Notes under the pieces: model-generated
The model's database searches: none
Told to the model about the DNA's origin: nothing
The model's input: only the letters and a program-made list of their open reading frames with translations
From: Nonomuraea solani
GTDB taxonomy: Bacteria > Actinomycetota > Actinomycetes > Streptosporangiales > Streptosporangiaceae
Reading direction: 5' to 3'
Length of the DNA: 64,000 bases
NCBI RefSeq assembly: GCF_900108335.1
Contig: NZ_FNVT01000002.1
Span: forward strand, 425,610-489,609
Shown: in pieces, positions 54,312-63,633 of the stretch
Position numbering within the stretch: the first letter of the stretch is position 1
Layout: each line of letters opens with the position of its first letter
Made by a program: the position numbers and the translations under genes

Positions 54312-54337
54312 AGGATGCCATCCTGCTCCGACAGGAT
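54312..54337. promoter_or_regulatory. overlapping AGGATG/CATCCT/CAGGAT inverted repeats upstream of LAL gene
   Basis: AGGATG-C-CATCCT (54312-54324) begins 6 bases before the LAL GTG and shares its right arm with ATCCTG-CTCCGA-CAGGAT (54320-54337). Three related half sites beside the start suggest autoregulation. Confidence 0.45.
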
Positions 54338-54378
54338 TATCCAGCACCCGGCTTTATCGGGACATTCCGCACAAGTCG

Positions 54379-54813
54379 TTAGCGGAGCACCTTGCGGAAG
54401 AACGTGGCCGACGCCTCGTAGCCGAGCGCGTGGTAGAACTCCGGCGCCCGCCGGGTCGCCATCGCCACGTAACGCGCCTCGCGCGAGCGGGCCCACCGCT
54501 CGAACTCCTCCAGCAGCGACCGCCCGATCCCCTGCCTGCGCGAGCCCGTCTGCACCATGGCCTCCTCCACCCAGGCCACCGGCCCGTTGGCGAACAGCGT
54601 GAGGTGCACGAACCCCAGCAGGTAGCCGTGGACCCGGCCGTCGAGGACGGCCGCGAGCAGCAGGGCGTCGTCGTTGGCCAGCAGCGTGGGCAGCGCCGCG
54701 TCGAACGCCTCCCGCTCCGGCCTGAAGGTCAGACCGAACTCACGGGCCAGCGCGAACACCTCGTCCGCGTCCGCCTTCTCCGCCCTCCTGATCAGGAGAT
54801 CGTCAGCCGTCAT
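54379..54813 (-). CDS. GNAT family N-acetyltransferase
   Basis: A 144-residue GNAT acetyltransferase. The acetyl-CoA binding motif A is VEEAMVQTGSRRQGIGRSLLEEFERWA near residue 78 (Q/RxxGxG/A pattern RRQGIG), and the C-terminal motif B region is APEFYHALGYEASATFFRKVL with the typical FYxxxGF/Y. The substrate is unknown. I start it at ATG 54811-54813, which is followed by the first strand (LLIRRAEKADADEV); a TAGTGT box 8 bases upstream is compatible with a leaderless mRNA. The frame continues 19 codons further upstream into the acyl-CoA dehydrogenase gene end, which I consider untranslated. Confidence 0.85.
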   Translation of the reverse strand: MTADDLLIRRAEKADADEVFALAREFGLTFRPEREAFDAALPTLLANDDALLLAAVLDGRVHGYLLGFVHLTLFANGPVAWVEEAMVQTGSRRQGIGRSLLEEFERWARSREARYVAMATRRAPEFYHALGYEASATFFRKVLR

Positions 54814-54821
54814 GACAGATG

Positions 54822-54827
54822 ACACTA
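54822..54827 (-). promoter_or_regulatory. probable -10 box of the GNAT gene
   Basis: TAGTGT on the minus strand ends 8 bases before the ATG at 54813; it supports the shorter start. Confidence 0.35.
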
Positions 54828-54859
54828 GATCGTCCCGCCTCCCACTTGCAAACCTCGTC

Positions 54860-55996
54860 TCACAGATCACCCAGGCCGAGCTGCCTGGCGATGAGCATGC
54901 GCTGAACCTCGCTGGTGCCCTCGCCGATCTCCAGGATCTTGGCGTCGCGGTAGAAGCGGCCGACGGGGAACTCGTTCATGAAACCGTAGCCGCCGAAGAC
55001 CTGGGTCGCGTCCCGCGAGTTGTCCATAGCCGCGTTGGAGGCGACCAGCTTGGCGATCGCCGCCTCCTTCTTGAAGGGTAGTCCGGCCAGCATCTTCTCG
55101 GCCGCGTGGTAGTAGGCCAGGCGGGCGGTGTGGGCGCGGGTCTCCATGTCGGCGATCTTGAACTGGATGGCCTGGTAGTGGCCGATCGGGTGGCCGAACG
55201 CCCTCCTGTCCCTGACGTAACGCAGGCTCTCGTCCACGCAGCCCTGCGCCAGCCCCACGCTGACGGCGGCGATCGCGATCCGGCCCTCGTCGAGCGTCTG
55301 CAGGAACTGGGCGTAGCCGCGGCCGCGCTCGCCCAGCAGGTTCTCGGCGGGGACGCGGCAGTCGGTGAAGGACAGCTCGCGGGTGTCGGAGGCGTTCCAG
55401 CCGACCTTGGAGTACTTCTTCGAGACCGTGAACCCGGGCGTGCCGCTCGGCACGAGGATCGTGGAGATCTCCCGTTCGCCGGTGAGCGCGGCCACGCCGA
55501 TCACGCCGGTGATGTCGGTGCCGGAGTTCGTGATGAACGCCTTCGTCCCGTTGATCACCCACTCGGCGCCGTCGAGCACGGCCGTGCTGCGCATCCCGCC
55601 GGGCACGTCGGAGCCGCCGCCCGGCTCCGTCAGTCCGAACGCGCCCAGCGTCTCGCCCGAGGCCAGCCTGGGCAGCCACGTCGCGCGCTGCTCGTCGTCG
55701 CCGAACCTGAAGATCGGCATCGCGCCCAGCGACACCGCCGCCTCCAGCGTGATCGCCACGCTGGAGTCGACGCGGGCCAGCTCCTCCAGCGCCACGCAGA
55801 GGGCGAAGTAGTCGCCGCCCATGCCGCCGTACTCCTCCGGGAACGGCAGCCCGAACAGCCCCATCGCGCCCATCTGGCGCACGATGTCGTACGGGAACTC
55901 CTCCCGCTCGTAGAAGTCGCCGATCACCGGCGCGACCACCTCGCGGGCGAAGGATTCGACCGTTTTGCGCAGCTCTTCGTACTCGTCCTTGAGCAT
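54860..55996 (-). CDS. acyl-CoA dehydrogenase (branched-chain catabolic operon)
   Basis: A 378-residue flavoprotein. The three-domain acyl-CoA dehydrogenase fold is evident: LPFPEEYGGMGGDY near residue 50, the FAD/substrate segment GAFGLTEPGGGSDVPGGM near 120, INGTKAFITNSG near 147, and the C-terminal QVFGGYGFMNEFPVGRFYRDAKILEIGEGTSEVQR near 340. Its operon partners (MCC subunits, HMG-CoA lyase) suggest isovaleryl-CoA dehydrogenase, but it has Glu in the GEGTSEV site, the catalytic position of short/medium-chain enzymes, where isovaleryl-CoA dehydrogenases usually read GAGTSEV. So the substrate should be treated as open. The ATG is 1 base after the HMG-CoA lyase stop. Confidence 0.9.
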   Translation of the reverse strand: MLKDEYEELRKTVESFAREVVAPVIGDFYEREEFPYDIVRQMGAMGLFGLPFPEEYGGMGGDYFALCVALEELARVDSSVAITLEAAVSLGAMPIFRFGDDEQRATWLPRLASGETLGAFGLTEPGGGSDVPGGMRSTAVLDGAEWVINGTKAFITNSGTDITGVIGVAALTGEREISTILVPSGTPGFTVSKKYSKVGWNASDTRELSFTDCRVPAENLLGERGRGYAQFLQTLDEGRIAIAAVSVGLAQGCVDESLRYVRDRRAFGHPIGHYQAIQFKIADMETRAHTARLAYYHAAEKMLAGLPFKKEAAIAKLVASNAAMDNSRDATQVFGGYGFMNEFPVGRFYRDAKILEIGEGTSEVQRMLIARQLGLGDL

Positions 55997-55997
55997 G

Positions 55998-56903
55998 TCA
56001 GCCTTTCGAAAGCGCCTGTACGACACGGGATGGGCTGGGCCGGCCGAGCAGCTCCGCCAGCCAGGTGCTGGTGGCCACGAGCCTGCCCAGGTCGAGCCCC
56101 GTCTCGATGCCGAGCCCTTGGAGCATCCAGACCAGGTCCTCGGTGGCGAGGTTGCCCGTGGCGGACTCGGCGTAGGGGCAGCCGCCGATGCCGCCGGTGG
56201 AGGCGTCGACCGTCGTCACGCCGGCCCGCAGCGCGGCCAGGGTGTTGCCCAGCGCCTGGCCGTAGGTGTCGTGGAAGTGCACGGCGAGCCGTTCGGGCCG
56301 CCTGAACGCGCCGATCAGGGCGGTCACGTGTCCCGGCGTGCCGACGCCGGTGGTGTCGCCGAGCGACAATTCGTGGCAGCCGAGCCCGAGCAGCCGCTCC
56401 CCGACCCTGACCACCTGCGCGACCGGCGTCGGGCCCTCCCAGGGGTCGCCGAAGCACATCGACACGTACGCCCTGACCTTGATCCCGTGCTCCAGCGCCC
56501 TGGCCACGACCGGCTCGAACATGTCGAACTGGCTCTCCAGGCTCCGGTTCAGGTTCTTGGCCGCGAACGTCTCCGTGGCGCTGGCGAAGATCGCGATCTC
56601 GTCCACCCCCAGGTCGAGCGCCCGGTCGAGCCCGCGCAGGTTCGGCACCAGGACGGGATAGCGCACGCCGGGCCTCCGGTGCAGCCGGCCGAACAGCTCG
56701 TCGGCGTCGGCGAGCTGCGGCACCCACCTCGGGTGCACGAAGCTGGTCGCCTCGATCACCTTGTGCCCCGCGTCCGCGAGCCGGTCGATGAACTCCGCCT
56801 TCACCTCGACGGGCACGATCGAGGACTCGTTCTGCAGCCCGTCGCGCGGGCCGACCTCGTAGATCGTGACCTGGTGCGGAAGACCTTCCATGGGGTACGG
56901 CAT
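55998..56903 (-). CDS. hydroxymethylglutaryl-CoA lyase
   Basis: A 301-residue TIM-barrel lyase. It has the metal-binding/catalytic EVGPRDGLQNE (Arg20, Asp21), the EATSFVHPRWVPQLADADE block near residue 52, HFHDTYGQALGN near 207 with metal histidines, and the catalytic cysteine loop GGIGGCPYAESATGN near 238. It cleaves 3-hydroxy-3-methylglutaryl-CoA to acetyl-CoA and acetoacetate, the last step of leucine degradation. The ATG at 56901-56903 overlaps the stop of the biotin carboxylase gene; a TTG codon just upstream is not needed. This enzyme is the strongest evidence that the operon serves leucine or isoprenoid breakdown. Confidence 0.94.
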   Translation of the reverse strand: MPYPMEGLPHQVTIYEVGPRDGLQNESSIVPVEVKAEFIDRLADAGHKVIEATSFVHPRWVPQLADADELFGRLHRRPGVRYPVLVPNLRGLDRALDLGVDEIAIFASATETFAAKNLNRSLESQFDMFEPVVARALEHGIKVRAYVSMCFGDPWEGPTPVAQVVRVGERLLGLGCHELSLGDTTGVGTPGHVTALIGAFRRPERLAVHFHDTYGQALGNTLAALRAGVTTVDASTGGIGGCPYAESATGNLATEDLVWMLQGLGIETGLDLGRLVATSTWLAELLGRPSPSRVVQALSKG

Positions 56904-58834
56904 CAAGCCTCCTCACCGATCACCACGGCCAGGACGGCGTCCATGTCCACCGGGCGGCCCGCCTGCGCGGGCAGCTCGGTGACCACGCCGTCGCGCGGGG
57001 CGGTGACCGTGTGCTCCATCTTCATGGCCTCGACGATGACCAGCGGCTGGCCCGCGCTCACCCGATCGCCGGGCTGCGCCTTGACCACCAGGACGGTGCC
57101 GGGCATGGGACTCCTGACCACGCCGTCGCCGGCCGCCGCCGCGCCGGGACGGTCGCCCGGGTCGCCGATCAGGTGCCGGGTGAACGACCACGACGCGCCG
57201 TCGCGGCCGAGCCAGAGCGTGTCGCCGTCGCGTACGCGCAGGTAGTGCTCGGTACGCCCGCCGATCGTGACCTCACCGTCGGCCCCGAGCCGCGCGGGCA
57301 CCGCTTCCCCGTCCACTTCGACCTCGGCGGACTCCCCGGGCAGGCCACGGACCCGGACCGCGTGCACGCCGTCCCTGGACTCCAGCCGCCACGTCGTCCA
57401 CGCCCGCTCCCCGAGCCGCCACCCGTCGGTGACCTGCCACGGGTCGTCCCCCTGCGGGACGTCGTGGAAGATCAGCGCCGCCGCCGAGAGCACCTCCGCC
57501 GGTACGGCCGTGTCCGGCACCAGGTAGGGCAGGACGCGCTCGACCAGGCCCGTGTCCAGTTCGCCCGCCACGACCGCCGGGTGCGCGGCCAGCGCCCGCA
57601 GGAACGGGATGTTGGTCACCACGCCGAGCACCGCCGTCCGGCCCAGTGCCCGGCCGAGCGACCTGAGCGCCGACGGCCTGTCGGGCGCCCAGACGACGAC
57701 CTTGGACAGCATCGGGTCGAACTCGCTGCCCACGACGCCGCCCTCGGCCAGCCCGGAGTCCACCCGGACGCCAGGCCCCTGGGGTTCGCGCAGGGCCAGC
57801 ACCCGGCCGCCCGTCGGGAGGAAGCCGCGCGCGGGGTCCTCGGCGTAGACGCGGGCCTCCACGGCGTGGCCGTCGAGGCGCACGTCGTCCTGCCCGAACG
57901 CCAGCCGCTCCCCCGCCGCCACCCGCAGTTGCAGCTCCACCAGGTCCAGGCCGGTCACCAGCTCGGTGACCGGGTGCTCGACCTGCAGGCGGGTGTTCAT
58001 CTCCATGAAGTGGTAGGCCCCGCCGGAGCCGTCCACGATGAACTCGACGGTGCCCGCGCCCACGTAGCCGACCGCGCGGGCGGCCTCCACCGCCGCCGCC
58101 CCCATGCGGGCGCGCGTCTCCGGGCTCACGAAGGGGGACGGCGCCTCCTCGATGATCTTCTGGTGCCTGCGCTGCAGGCTGCACTCGCGCTCGCCCAGGT
58201 GCACGACGTTGCCGTGGGTGTCGGCCAGGACCTGGATCTCGATGTGGCGCGGGTTCTCGACGTAGCGCTCGATCAGCAGCGTCCCGTCCCCGAACGCGGC
58301 CAGCGCCGTACGCCGTGCGGACTCCAGTGCCTCGGGCAGTTCGGCGGCCGACCGTACGAGCACCATGCCCTTGCCCCCGCCGCCCGCGGACGGCTTGATC
58401 AGGGCGGGGAAGTCGCGCCACCGCGCCAGCGCGTCATCGGGCTCGGCGCCGCCGGGCACCACGGGCACGCCGGCGGCCGACACCGTGGCCTTGGCGCGGA
58501 TCTTGTCGCCCATGGCGTCGATGGCCTCCGGCGGCGGGCCGACGAAGACCAGGCCCGACTCGGCGCATCGGCGGGCGAAGCCGGCGTTCTCGGCGAGGAA
58601 TCCGTAACCCGGATGGATCGCCTGCGCCCCGCTGTCGCGGGCAGCCGCCAGGATCGCCTCGATGTCCAGATATTTCGGGACCTGGAGGGCGATGTCCGCC
58701 TCCCGCACGTGCCTGGCCTCCGCTTCGGACGGCGTGTGCACGGCCACGGACGTGATGCCGAGTTCGCGCAGCGTGCGCGCGATCCGTACGGCGATCTCAC
58801 CCCTGTTGGCGATCAGAACACGGTCGAACAGCAT
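56903..58834 (-). CDS. methylcrotonyl-CoA carboxylase-type biotin carboxylase/BCCP subunit
   Basis: A 643-residue alpha subunit. Domain order is biotin carboxylase (residues 1-445; [33 protein letters not shown] near 150, [20 protein letters not shown] near 215, [14 protein letters not shown] near 278), a central BT-like domain (about 455-560) and a biotinyl domain with EAMKMEH and biotin on Lys605. With the next gene it carboxylates probably 3-methylcrotonyl-CoA. It is a paralogue of the subunit at 26.4 kb. ATG 58832-58834 is 3 bases downstream of the beta-subunit stop. Confidence 0.93.
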   Translation of the reverse strand: MLFDRVLIANRGEIAVRIARTLRELGITSVAVHTPSEAEARHVREADIALQVPKYLDIEAILAAARDSGAQAIHPGYGFLAENAGFARRCAESGLVFVGPPPEAIDAMGDKIRAKATVSAAGVPVVPGGAEPDDALARWRDFPALIKPSAGGGGKGMVLVRSAAELPEALESARRTALAAFGDGTLLIERYVENPRHIEIQVLADTHGNVVHLGERECSLQRRHQKIIEEAPSPFVSPETRARMGAAAVEAARAVGYVGAGTVEFIVDGSGGAYHFMEMNTRLQVEHPVTELVTGLDLVELQLRVAAGERLAFGQDDVRLDGHAVEARVYAEDPARGFLPTGGRVLALREPQGPGVRVDSGLAEGGVVGSEFDPMLSKVVVWAPDRPSALRSLGRALGRTAVLGVVTNIPFLRALAAHPAVVAGELDTGLVERVLPYLVPDTAVPAEVLSAAALIFHDVPQGDDPWQVTDGWRLGERAWTTWRLESRDGVHAVRVRGLPGESAEVEVDGEAVPARLGADGEVTIGGRTEHYLRVRDGDTLWLGRDGASWSFTRHLIGDPGDRPGAAAAGDGVVRSPMPGTVLVVKAQPGDRVSAGQPLVIVEAMKMEHTVTAPRDGVVTELPAQAGRPVDMDAVLAVVIGEEA

Positions 58835-58837
58835 GCG

Positions 58838-60409
58838 TCACATCCGGAAGACGCCGTAACCGGCGGGTTCGAGCGGGGCGTTGGCCGCCGCGGACAGTGC
58901 CAGGCCCAGGACCGTACGGGTGTCGACCGGGTCGATCACGCCGTCGTCCCAGAGCCTGGCCGTGGAGTAGTATGGGTTGCCCTGGTGCTCGTATTGGGCC
59001 CGGATCGCGTCGGGGTCGGCGTTGCCGACGGTGGTGAGAACGTTCGCCGCCTGTTCACCGCCCATGACCGAGATGCGGGCGTTCGGCCACATCCACAGGA
59101 ACCTGGGCGAGTACGCCCGCCCGGCCATCGCGTAGTTCCCCGCCCCGAACGAGCCCCCGATCACCACGGTGAACTTGGGCACCCGCGCGCACGACACGGC
59201 GGTCACCATCTTGGCCCCGTGCTTGGCGATGCCGCCCGCCTCGTAGGCCTTGCCGACCATGAAGCCGCTGATGTTCTGCAGGAAGACCAGGGGGATGCGG
59301 CGCTGGTCGCACAGCTCGATGAAGTGCGCGCCCTTCATGGCCGACTCGCTGAACAGGATGCCGTTGTTGGCCACGATCCCCACCGGGTGGCCGTGCAGGT
59401 GGGCGAAACCGGTGACGAGGGTGGAGCCGTATTCGGCCTTGAACTCCAGGAAGCGCGAGCCGTCGACGATCCGGGCGATCACCTCGCGCACGTCGTAGGG
59501 CTGCCGGGTGTCGGCGGGGACGATGCCGTAGAGGTCGCGGGGGTCGTGGCGGGGCGGCTCCGGCGCGATCACGTCCCAGGGGCGGGGCGCGCGCGGGGCC
59601 AGGGTGGAGACGATGTCGCGGACGATGGCCAGCGCGTGCGCGTCGTCATCGGCCAGGTGGTCGGTGACGCCGCTGATGCGGGCGTGCAGGTCGCCGCCGC
59701 CCAGCTCCTCGGCCGTGACCTCCTCGCCGGTGGCCGCCTTCACCAGGGGCGGGCCGCCCAGGAAGATGGTGCCCTGGCCGCGTACGATGACCGCCTCGTC
59801 GCTCATCGCGGGCACGTAGGCGCCGCCGGCCGTGCACGAGCCGAGCACGGCGGCGACCTGCGGGATGCCGCGCGCGGACATCGTGGCCTGGTTGTAGAAG
59901 ATGCGGCCGAAGTGCTCGCGGTCGGGGAACACCTCGTCCTGCCTGGGCAGGAAGGCGCCGCCGGAGTCGACGAGATAGACGCAGGGCAGGTGGTTGTGCA
60001 GGGCCACCTCCTGCGCGCGCAGGTGTTTCTTGACGGTGATCGGGTAGTACGTGCCGCCCTTGACGGTGGCGTCGTTGGCCACGATCACGCATTCGCGGCC
60101 CGACACCCGGCCGACGCCCGTGATGATGCCCGCGGCCGGCGCCTGGTCGTCATAGAGACCGCCCGCGGCCAGCGGTGACAGTTCGAGGAAGCGGGAGCCC
60201 GGGTCGAGCAGGCCGTCCACGCGGTCGCGGGGCAGCAGCTTGCCGCGCTCGACGTGGCGCCGCCGCGCCCGCTCCGGCCCGCCCGGCGCGGCGGCCGCGA
60301 GGCGGTCGAGCAGGTCGGCGGCGAGCCGCTCGTTCAGCTCGGCGTTGCTCTTGAACACCTCGCCCGCGGGTTCCGCGGCCGATTTCAGCACCGGCCAGTC
60401 GCTGCTCAT
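58838..60409 (-). CDS. methylcrotonyl-CoA carboxylase-type carboxyltransferase subunit
   Basis: A 523-residue carboxyltransferase. The crotonase-like halves show [35 protein letters not shown] near residue 148, [16 protein letters not shown] near 195, [27 protein letters not shown] near 370 and [37 protein letters not shown] near 420. The last block is the classical methylcrotonyl-CoA carboxylase pattern, which separates it from the beta subunit at 24.8 kb. ATG 60407-60409 has GAGAGGGG upstream. It is the first gene of the operon and is divergent from the TetR gene. Confidence 0.94.
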   Translation of the reverse strand: MSSDWPVLKSAAEPAGEVFKSNAELNERLAADLLDRLAAAAPGGPERARRRHVERGKLLPRDRVDGLLDPGSRFLELSPLAAGGLYDDQAPAAGIITGVGRVSGRECVIVANDATVKGGTYYPITVKKHLRAQEVALHNHLPCVYLVDSGGAFLPRQDEVFPDREHFGRIFYNQATMSARGIPQVAAVLGSCTAGGAYVPAMSDEAVIVRGQGTIFLGGPPLVKAATGEEVTAEELGGGDLHARISGVTDHLADDDAHALAIVRDIVSTLAPRAPRPWDVIAPEPPRHDPRDLYGIVPADTRQPYDVREVIARIVDGSRFLEFKAEYGSTLVTGFAHLHGHPVGIVANNGILFSESAMKGAHFIELCDQRRIPLVFLQNISGFMVGKAYEAGGIAKHGAKMVTAVSCARVPKFTVVIGGSFGAGNYAMAGRAYSPRFLWMWPNARISVMGGEQAANVLTTVGNADPDAIRAQYEHQGNPYYSTARLWDDGVIDPVDTRTVLGLALSAAANAPLEPAGYGVFRM

Positions 60410-60432
60410 GAGTCCCCTCTCATGGCACGGAT

Positions 60433-60463
60433 GTTAGTCATCATTAACGTCATCGTCTAGTAT
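60433..60463. promoter_or_regulatory. divergent promoter with GTTAGTCA-TCATTAAC operator and leaderless -10
   Basis: The 16-bp imperfect palindrome (60433-60448, six of eight arm positions paired) lies in the 61-base gap between the carboxyltransferase and TetR genes. TAGTAT (60458-60463) is 7 bases before the TetR GTG. Likely the TetR binding site controlling both directions. Confidence 0.5.
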
Positions 60464-60470
60464 GTGAGAC

Positions 60471-61070
60471 GTGAGCACCGCCTCCACCACACCTACCCGC
60501 TCCCGGCGCAACAGGCGTGCCGAAATCCTGGAGGCGGCCGCCCGGCTGTTCGCGGCGCGCGGCTTCCACGGCGTCTCGATCGAGGACATCGGGGGCGCGG
60601 TCGGCGTCTCGGGCCCCGCGCTCTACCGGCACTTCAGCGGCAAGGACGCGCTGCTGTCGGAGATGCTGCTCGACGTCAGCTCGCGGCTGCGCGAGTCGGC
60701 CGTGGCCGTCGTCACCTCCGCCACCGGGCCTGACGAGGCCCTGGACGCGCTGCTCAACGTGCAGATCACGTTCGCGATCGAGCAGCCGGCGCTGATCACC
60801 GTGCACGACAGGGAGCTGGGCAACGTGCCCGAGTCCGCGCGCCGGCAGATCAGGCGGCTGCAGCGGCTCTACGTCGAGGAATGGGTGACGGTGCTGGCCG
60901 AGCTGCATCCGGCCTGCCCGGCCGCCCGCCTGAGGGCCGCCACGCACGCGGTGTTCGGGCTGCTCAACTCGACGCCGCACAGCGCGGGCGAGCTGCCCGC
61001 GCAGGACATGCGCCCGCTGCTGCGCGCCATGGCGCGGGCCGCGATCACCGCCTCTGTTAAGGCTCACTAA
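60471..61070 (+). CDS. TetR family regulator of the leucine/MCC operon
   Basis: A 199-residue TetR repressor. The DNA-binding part is RRNRRAEILEAAARLFAARGFHGVSIEDIGGAVGVSGPALYRHFSGKDALL (residues 11-61); the C-terminal all-helical ligand domain has a DRELGNVPESARRQIRRLQRLYVEEWV segment near 110 that is typical of the group regulating acyl-CoA catabolic genes. Its effector is probably an acyl-CoA of the pathway. It starts at GTG 60471 with a -10 box 7 bases upstream, divergent from the operon it presumably controls. Confidence 0.92.
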   Translation: MSTASTTPTRSRRNRRAEILEAAARLFAARGFHGVSIEDIGGAVGVSGPALYRHFSGKDALLSEMLLDVSSRLRESAVAVVTSATGPDEALDALLNVQITFAIEQPALITVHDRELGNVPESARRQIRRLQRLYVEEWVTVLAELHPACPAARLRAATHAVFGLLNSTPHSAGELPAQDMRPLLRAMARAAITASVKAH

Positions 61071-61117
61071 CATCGCACGTGGCGCGGCCACGGTCTGAAA
61101 TATGCCTTGCTCTGCAA

Positions 61118-61152
61118 ACTATCTAGATATATCGTCACGATATCTCGATAGT
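61118..61152. promoter_or_regulatory. 35-bp near-palindromic PadR operator
   Basis: ACTATC at 61118-61123 pairs with GATAGT at 61147-61152, and the interior contains ATATCG-TCA-CGATAT (61129-61143). The two halves match apart from one substitution and a 2-base insertion. It is strongly AT-rich and ends 1 base before the GGAGG ribosome site, so binding would block expression of the PadR-exporter operon. Confidence 0.65.
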
Positions 61153-61162
61153 TGGAGGCATC

Positions 61163-61696
61163 ATGCGTGATCCCGACTTCTGGGACGCTCCTCCCCCGCC
61201 GCCGCCCCCGTTCCCTCCCGGCGCTCCTCCCGTCCTGCACATGGAGGCGCCCGCGCCGCGGATCCGCCGGGGCGACGTCAGGGCGGCCCTGCTGGCGCTG
61301 CTCCACGAGCGGCCGCAGAACGGTTACCAGATGATCCAGGACATCGAAGAGCGCAGCCGCGGGGTGTGGCGGCCGAGCCCGGGCTCGGTCTATCCGGCGC
61401 TGCAGCAGCTCGAGGACGAGGGGCTGGTGACCGGTGACGAGGGGGGCGGGAGCCGTACGTACCGGCTGACCGAACAGGGCCGCGACCAGGCGGCCAGGCA
61501 CGCGGACGACGCGCCGTGGGTCGAGGTCGCGCGCACCGTCCCCGACGAGCACCACGAACTGCGCCTGCTGTGGGCCCAGCTCAACGAGGCCTTCTCCCAC
61601 CTGATCCACACGGGCGGCGAGCGGCAGATGGAAGAGGCCAAGAAGCTCATCAAGCAGACGCGCAGGTCCATTTTCCAGATACTGGCGGAGGACTGA
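61163..61696 (+). CDS. PadR family regulator of a DrrAB-like exporter
   Basis: A 177-residue PadR regulator. An unusual N-terminal stretch of proline runs (residues 9-23) precedes the winged helix-turn-helix: RGDVRAALLALLHERPQNGYQMIQDIEERSRGVWRPSPGSVYPALQQLEDEGLV (residues 36-90), followed by beta-wing YRLTEQG. The C-terminal helices (RLLWAQLNEAFSHLIHTGGERQMEEAKKLIK) provide dimerisation. GGAGG lies 5 bases before the ATG. It is the first gene of an operon with an ABC ATPase that starts right after its stop, the usual setting in which PadR represses a drug or metabolite exporter. Confidence 0.92.
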   Translation: MRDPDFWDAPPPPPPPFPPGAPPVLHMEAPAPRIRRGDVRAALLALLHERPQNGYQMIQDIEERSRGVWRPSPGSVYPALQQLEDEGLVTGDEGGGSRTYRLTEQGRDQAARHADDAPWVEVARTVPDEHHELRLLWAQLNEAFSHLIHTGGERQMEEAKKLIKQTRRSIFQILAED

Positions 61697-62674
61697 ATGG
61701 CCACGGACGCGGCGGTCTCCGTACGGGGGCTGAAGAAGACGTACGGAAAGGTCGAGGCCGTCAAAGGCGTCGACTTCGAGGTGAATCCCGGCGAGGTGTT
61801 CGGCTTCCTCGGCCCGAACGGCGCCGGCAAGACCACCACCATCAGCATGCTCTGCACCCTCGTCAACCCCACCGGCGGCAGCGCCGAGGTCGCGGGCCAC
61901 GACGTGGTGAAGGAGCGCGACGAGGTGCGCAGGAACATCGGCCTGGTCTTCCAGGACCCCACCCTCGACGGCTATCTGAGCGCCGAGCAGAACCTGCGCT
62001 TCCACGCCGAGCTGTACGGGGTGCCGAAGAACGTGGTCGGCGACCGGATCCGGCAGGTGATGGAGATGGTCGCGCTCTGGGACCGCAAGGACGCCAAGGT
62101 GATGACGTTCTCCGGCGGGATGAAGCGGCGGCTGGAGATCGCCCGCGGCCTGCTGCACTCGCCGCGCGTGCTGTTCCTCGACGAGCCCACCGTCGGCCTG
62201 GACCCGCAGACCCGCTCGGCCATCTGGGGGTACATCAACCAACTGCGGCGCATGGAGGACATCACCATCTTCATGACGACGCACTACATGGACGAGGCCG
62301 AGTACTGCGACCGGATCGCGATCATCGACCACGGCGAGATCGTGGTCATCGACTCGCCCGAGGCGCTCAAGGCCAGCGTCGGCAAGGACCGCGTACAGAT
62401 CCACACCGCCGACGACGCCGGGGCGATCAAGGCGCTGGAGGAGCGGTTCGGGCTGGAGGCGGCCGTGCACGAGGGCGCGGTGACGTTCGCGGTGGCGTCG
62501 GGCGAGGAGTTCGTGCCGCGGCTGTTCGCGGAGCTCGGGATGCCGATCAAGGCGGTGAGCGTCTCACGGCCGTCCCTCGACGACGTGTTCATGTCCTACA
62601 CCGGGTCCACGATCCGCGACGCCGAGTCCGGCGACGCCAACATGACGTGGATGAGAGCGATGGCGAGGCGATAG
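61697..62674 (+). CDS. DrrA-like ABC exporter ATPase
   Basis: A 325-residue ATPase of the daunorubicin-resistance (DrrA) group. Walker A GPNGAGKT is at residues 39-46, Q-loop LVFQDPTLDGYLSAEQNL near 88, the signature FSGGMKRRLEIARGLL near 137, Walker B VLFLDEPTVGLDPQTR near 158 and H-loop MTTHYMDEAEYCDRI near 195. A C-terminal extension of about 90 residues (DUF4162-like) completes it. With the permease encoded 2 bases downstream it exports a hydrophobic compound or lipid. No ribosome site distinct from the PadR coding end is visible, so translation is likely coupled. Confidence 0.93.
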   Translation: MATDAAVSVRGLKKTYGKVEAVKGVDFEVNPGEVFGFLGPNGAGKTTTISMLCTLVNPTGGSAEVAGHDVVKERDEVRRNIGLVFQDPTLDGYLSAEQNLRFHAELYGVPKNVVGDRIRQVMEMVALWDRKDAKVMTFSGGMKRRLEIARGLLHSPRVLFLDEPTVGLDPQTRSAIWGYINQLRRMEDITIFMTTHYMDEAEYCDRIAIIDHGEIVVIDSPEALKASVGKDRVQIHTADDAGAIKALEERFGLEAAVHEGAVTFAVASGEEFVPRLFAELGMPIKAVSVSRPSLDDVFMSYTGSTIRDAESGDANMTWMRAMARR

Positions 62675-62676
62675 TC

Positions 62677-63531
62677 ATGGTGACAGAGGCCATCAGCGTC
62701 CGGGTGCCGGCCCGCAGTGCCGGGCACGACCTCCGGGCCGTCAAGATCGTTTTACACCGGGAGATGCTGCGGTTCGTCAACGACCGCACGCGCATGCTCT
62801 CGATGCTCATGCAGCCGGTGCTGTGGCTGTTCGTCATGGGCACGGGGCTGGGGTCGCTGGTGCAGGGCTCGATCCCGGGGGTCGACTACCGGACGTTCAT
62901 GTATCCCGGCATGATCTCCATGACCGTGATCATGACCGGTATGTTCTCGGCCGGATCCATCGTGTGGGACCGCGAGTTCGGGTTCCTGCGCGAGATGCTG
63001 GTCGCGCCCGTCTCACGGGGGGCGATCGTGGTCGGCAAGTGCCTGGGCGGGGCCATCGTGGCCACCGGTCAGGGCGTCGTCATCCTCGCCATGGCGGGGC
63101 TGGTGGGGGTGCCGTACTCGCCCTCGCTGATGCTCACGCTGCTGGGGGAGATGTTCCTGGCGGCGTTCACGATCACGGCCTTCGGGGTGATGCTGGCCGC
63201 GCGGATGAAGAACATGCAGACGTTCTTCGGGCTGATGCAGATGGCGATCATGCCGATGATGTTCCTGTCGGGGGCGATGTTCCCGCTGGCCAACCTGCCG
63301 TCGTGGCTGCACGCGCTGACCGTGATCAACCCGATGACGTACGCGGTGGACCCGATGCGGCAGGCCGTCTTCTCCCACCTCGACGTGCCCGCCCAGGTCA
63401 ACGCGGTGCTCAACCCGGGGGTGCGGTGGTTCGACTTCCAGGTGCCGGTGCCGCTGGAACTGGGGGTGGTGGCCGCTTTGGGGGCGGTGCTGCTGGCGAT
63501 CGGGGTTGCGGAGTTCCGCCGGGCCGAATAG
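62677..63531 (+). CDS. DrrB-like ABC exporter permease
   Basis: A 284-residue ABC-2 type permease with six hydrophobic helices (first near residue 45-65: PVLWLFVMGTGLGSLV). The ABC-2 motif region AGSIVWDREFGFLREMLVAPVSRGAIVVGK near residue 92 and GLMQMAIMPMMFLSGAMFPLANLPSWLHALTVINPMTYAVD near 185 are typical of DrrB/NodJ permeases. It pairs with the preceding ATPase in export. The ATG lies 2 bases after the ATPase stop. The substrate is unknown. Confidence 0.92.
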   Translation: MVTEAISVRVPARSAGHDLRAVKIVLHREMLRFVNDRTRMLSMLMQPVLWLFVMGTGLGSLVQGSIPGVDYRTFMYPGMISMTVIMTGMFSAGSIVWDREFGFLREMLVAPVSRGAIVVGKCLGGAIVATGQGVVILAMAGLVGVPYSPSLMLTLLGEMFLAAFTITAFGVMLAARMKNMQTFFGLMQMAIMPMMFLSGAMFPLANLPSWLHALTVINPMTYAVDPMRQAVFSHLDVPAQVNAVLNPGVRWFDFQVPVPLELGVVAALGAVLLAIGVAEFRRAE

Positions 63532-63633
63532 GACTGACTTTCGCATCGGACTGCGATCGATCTTGTACGGAGGGTAGCTTTCCGGATGTGCCGCGCGGCT
63601 TCTTCCTCCCTCCGTCTCAAAAGGAGCACACCG

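Noticed and set aside
51310..63570. ATCTTGTACGG shared by the 51.3 kb hairpin and the spacer at 63.56 kb
   Set aside because: Only an 11-base match with no shared flanks or structure; treated as chance.
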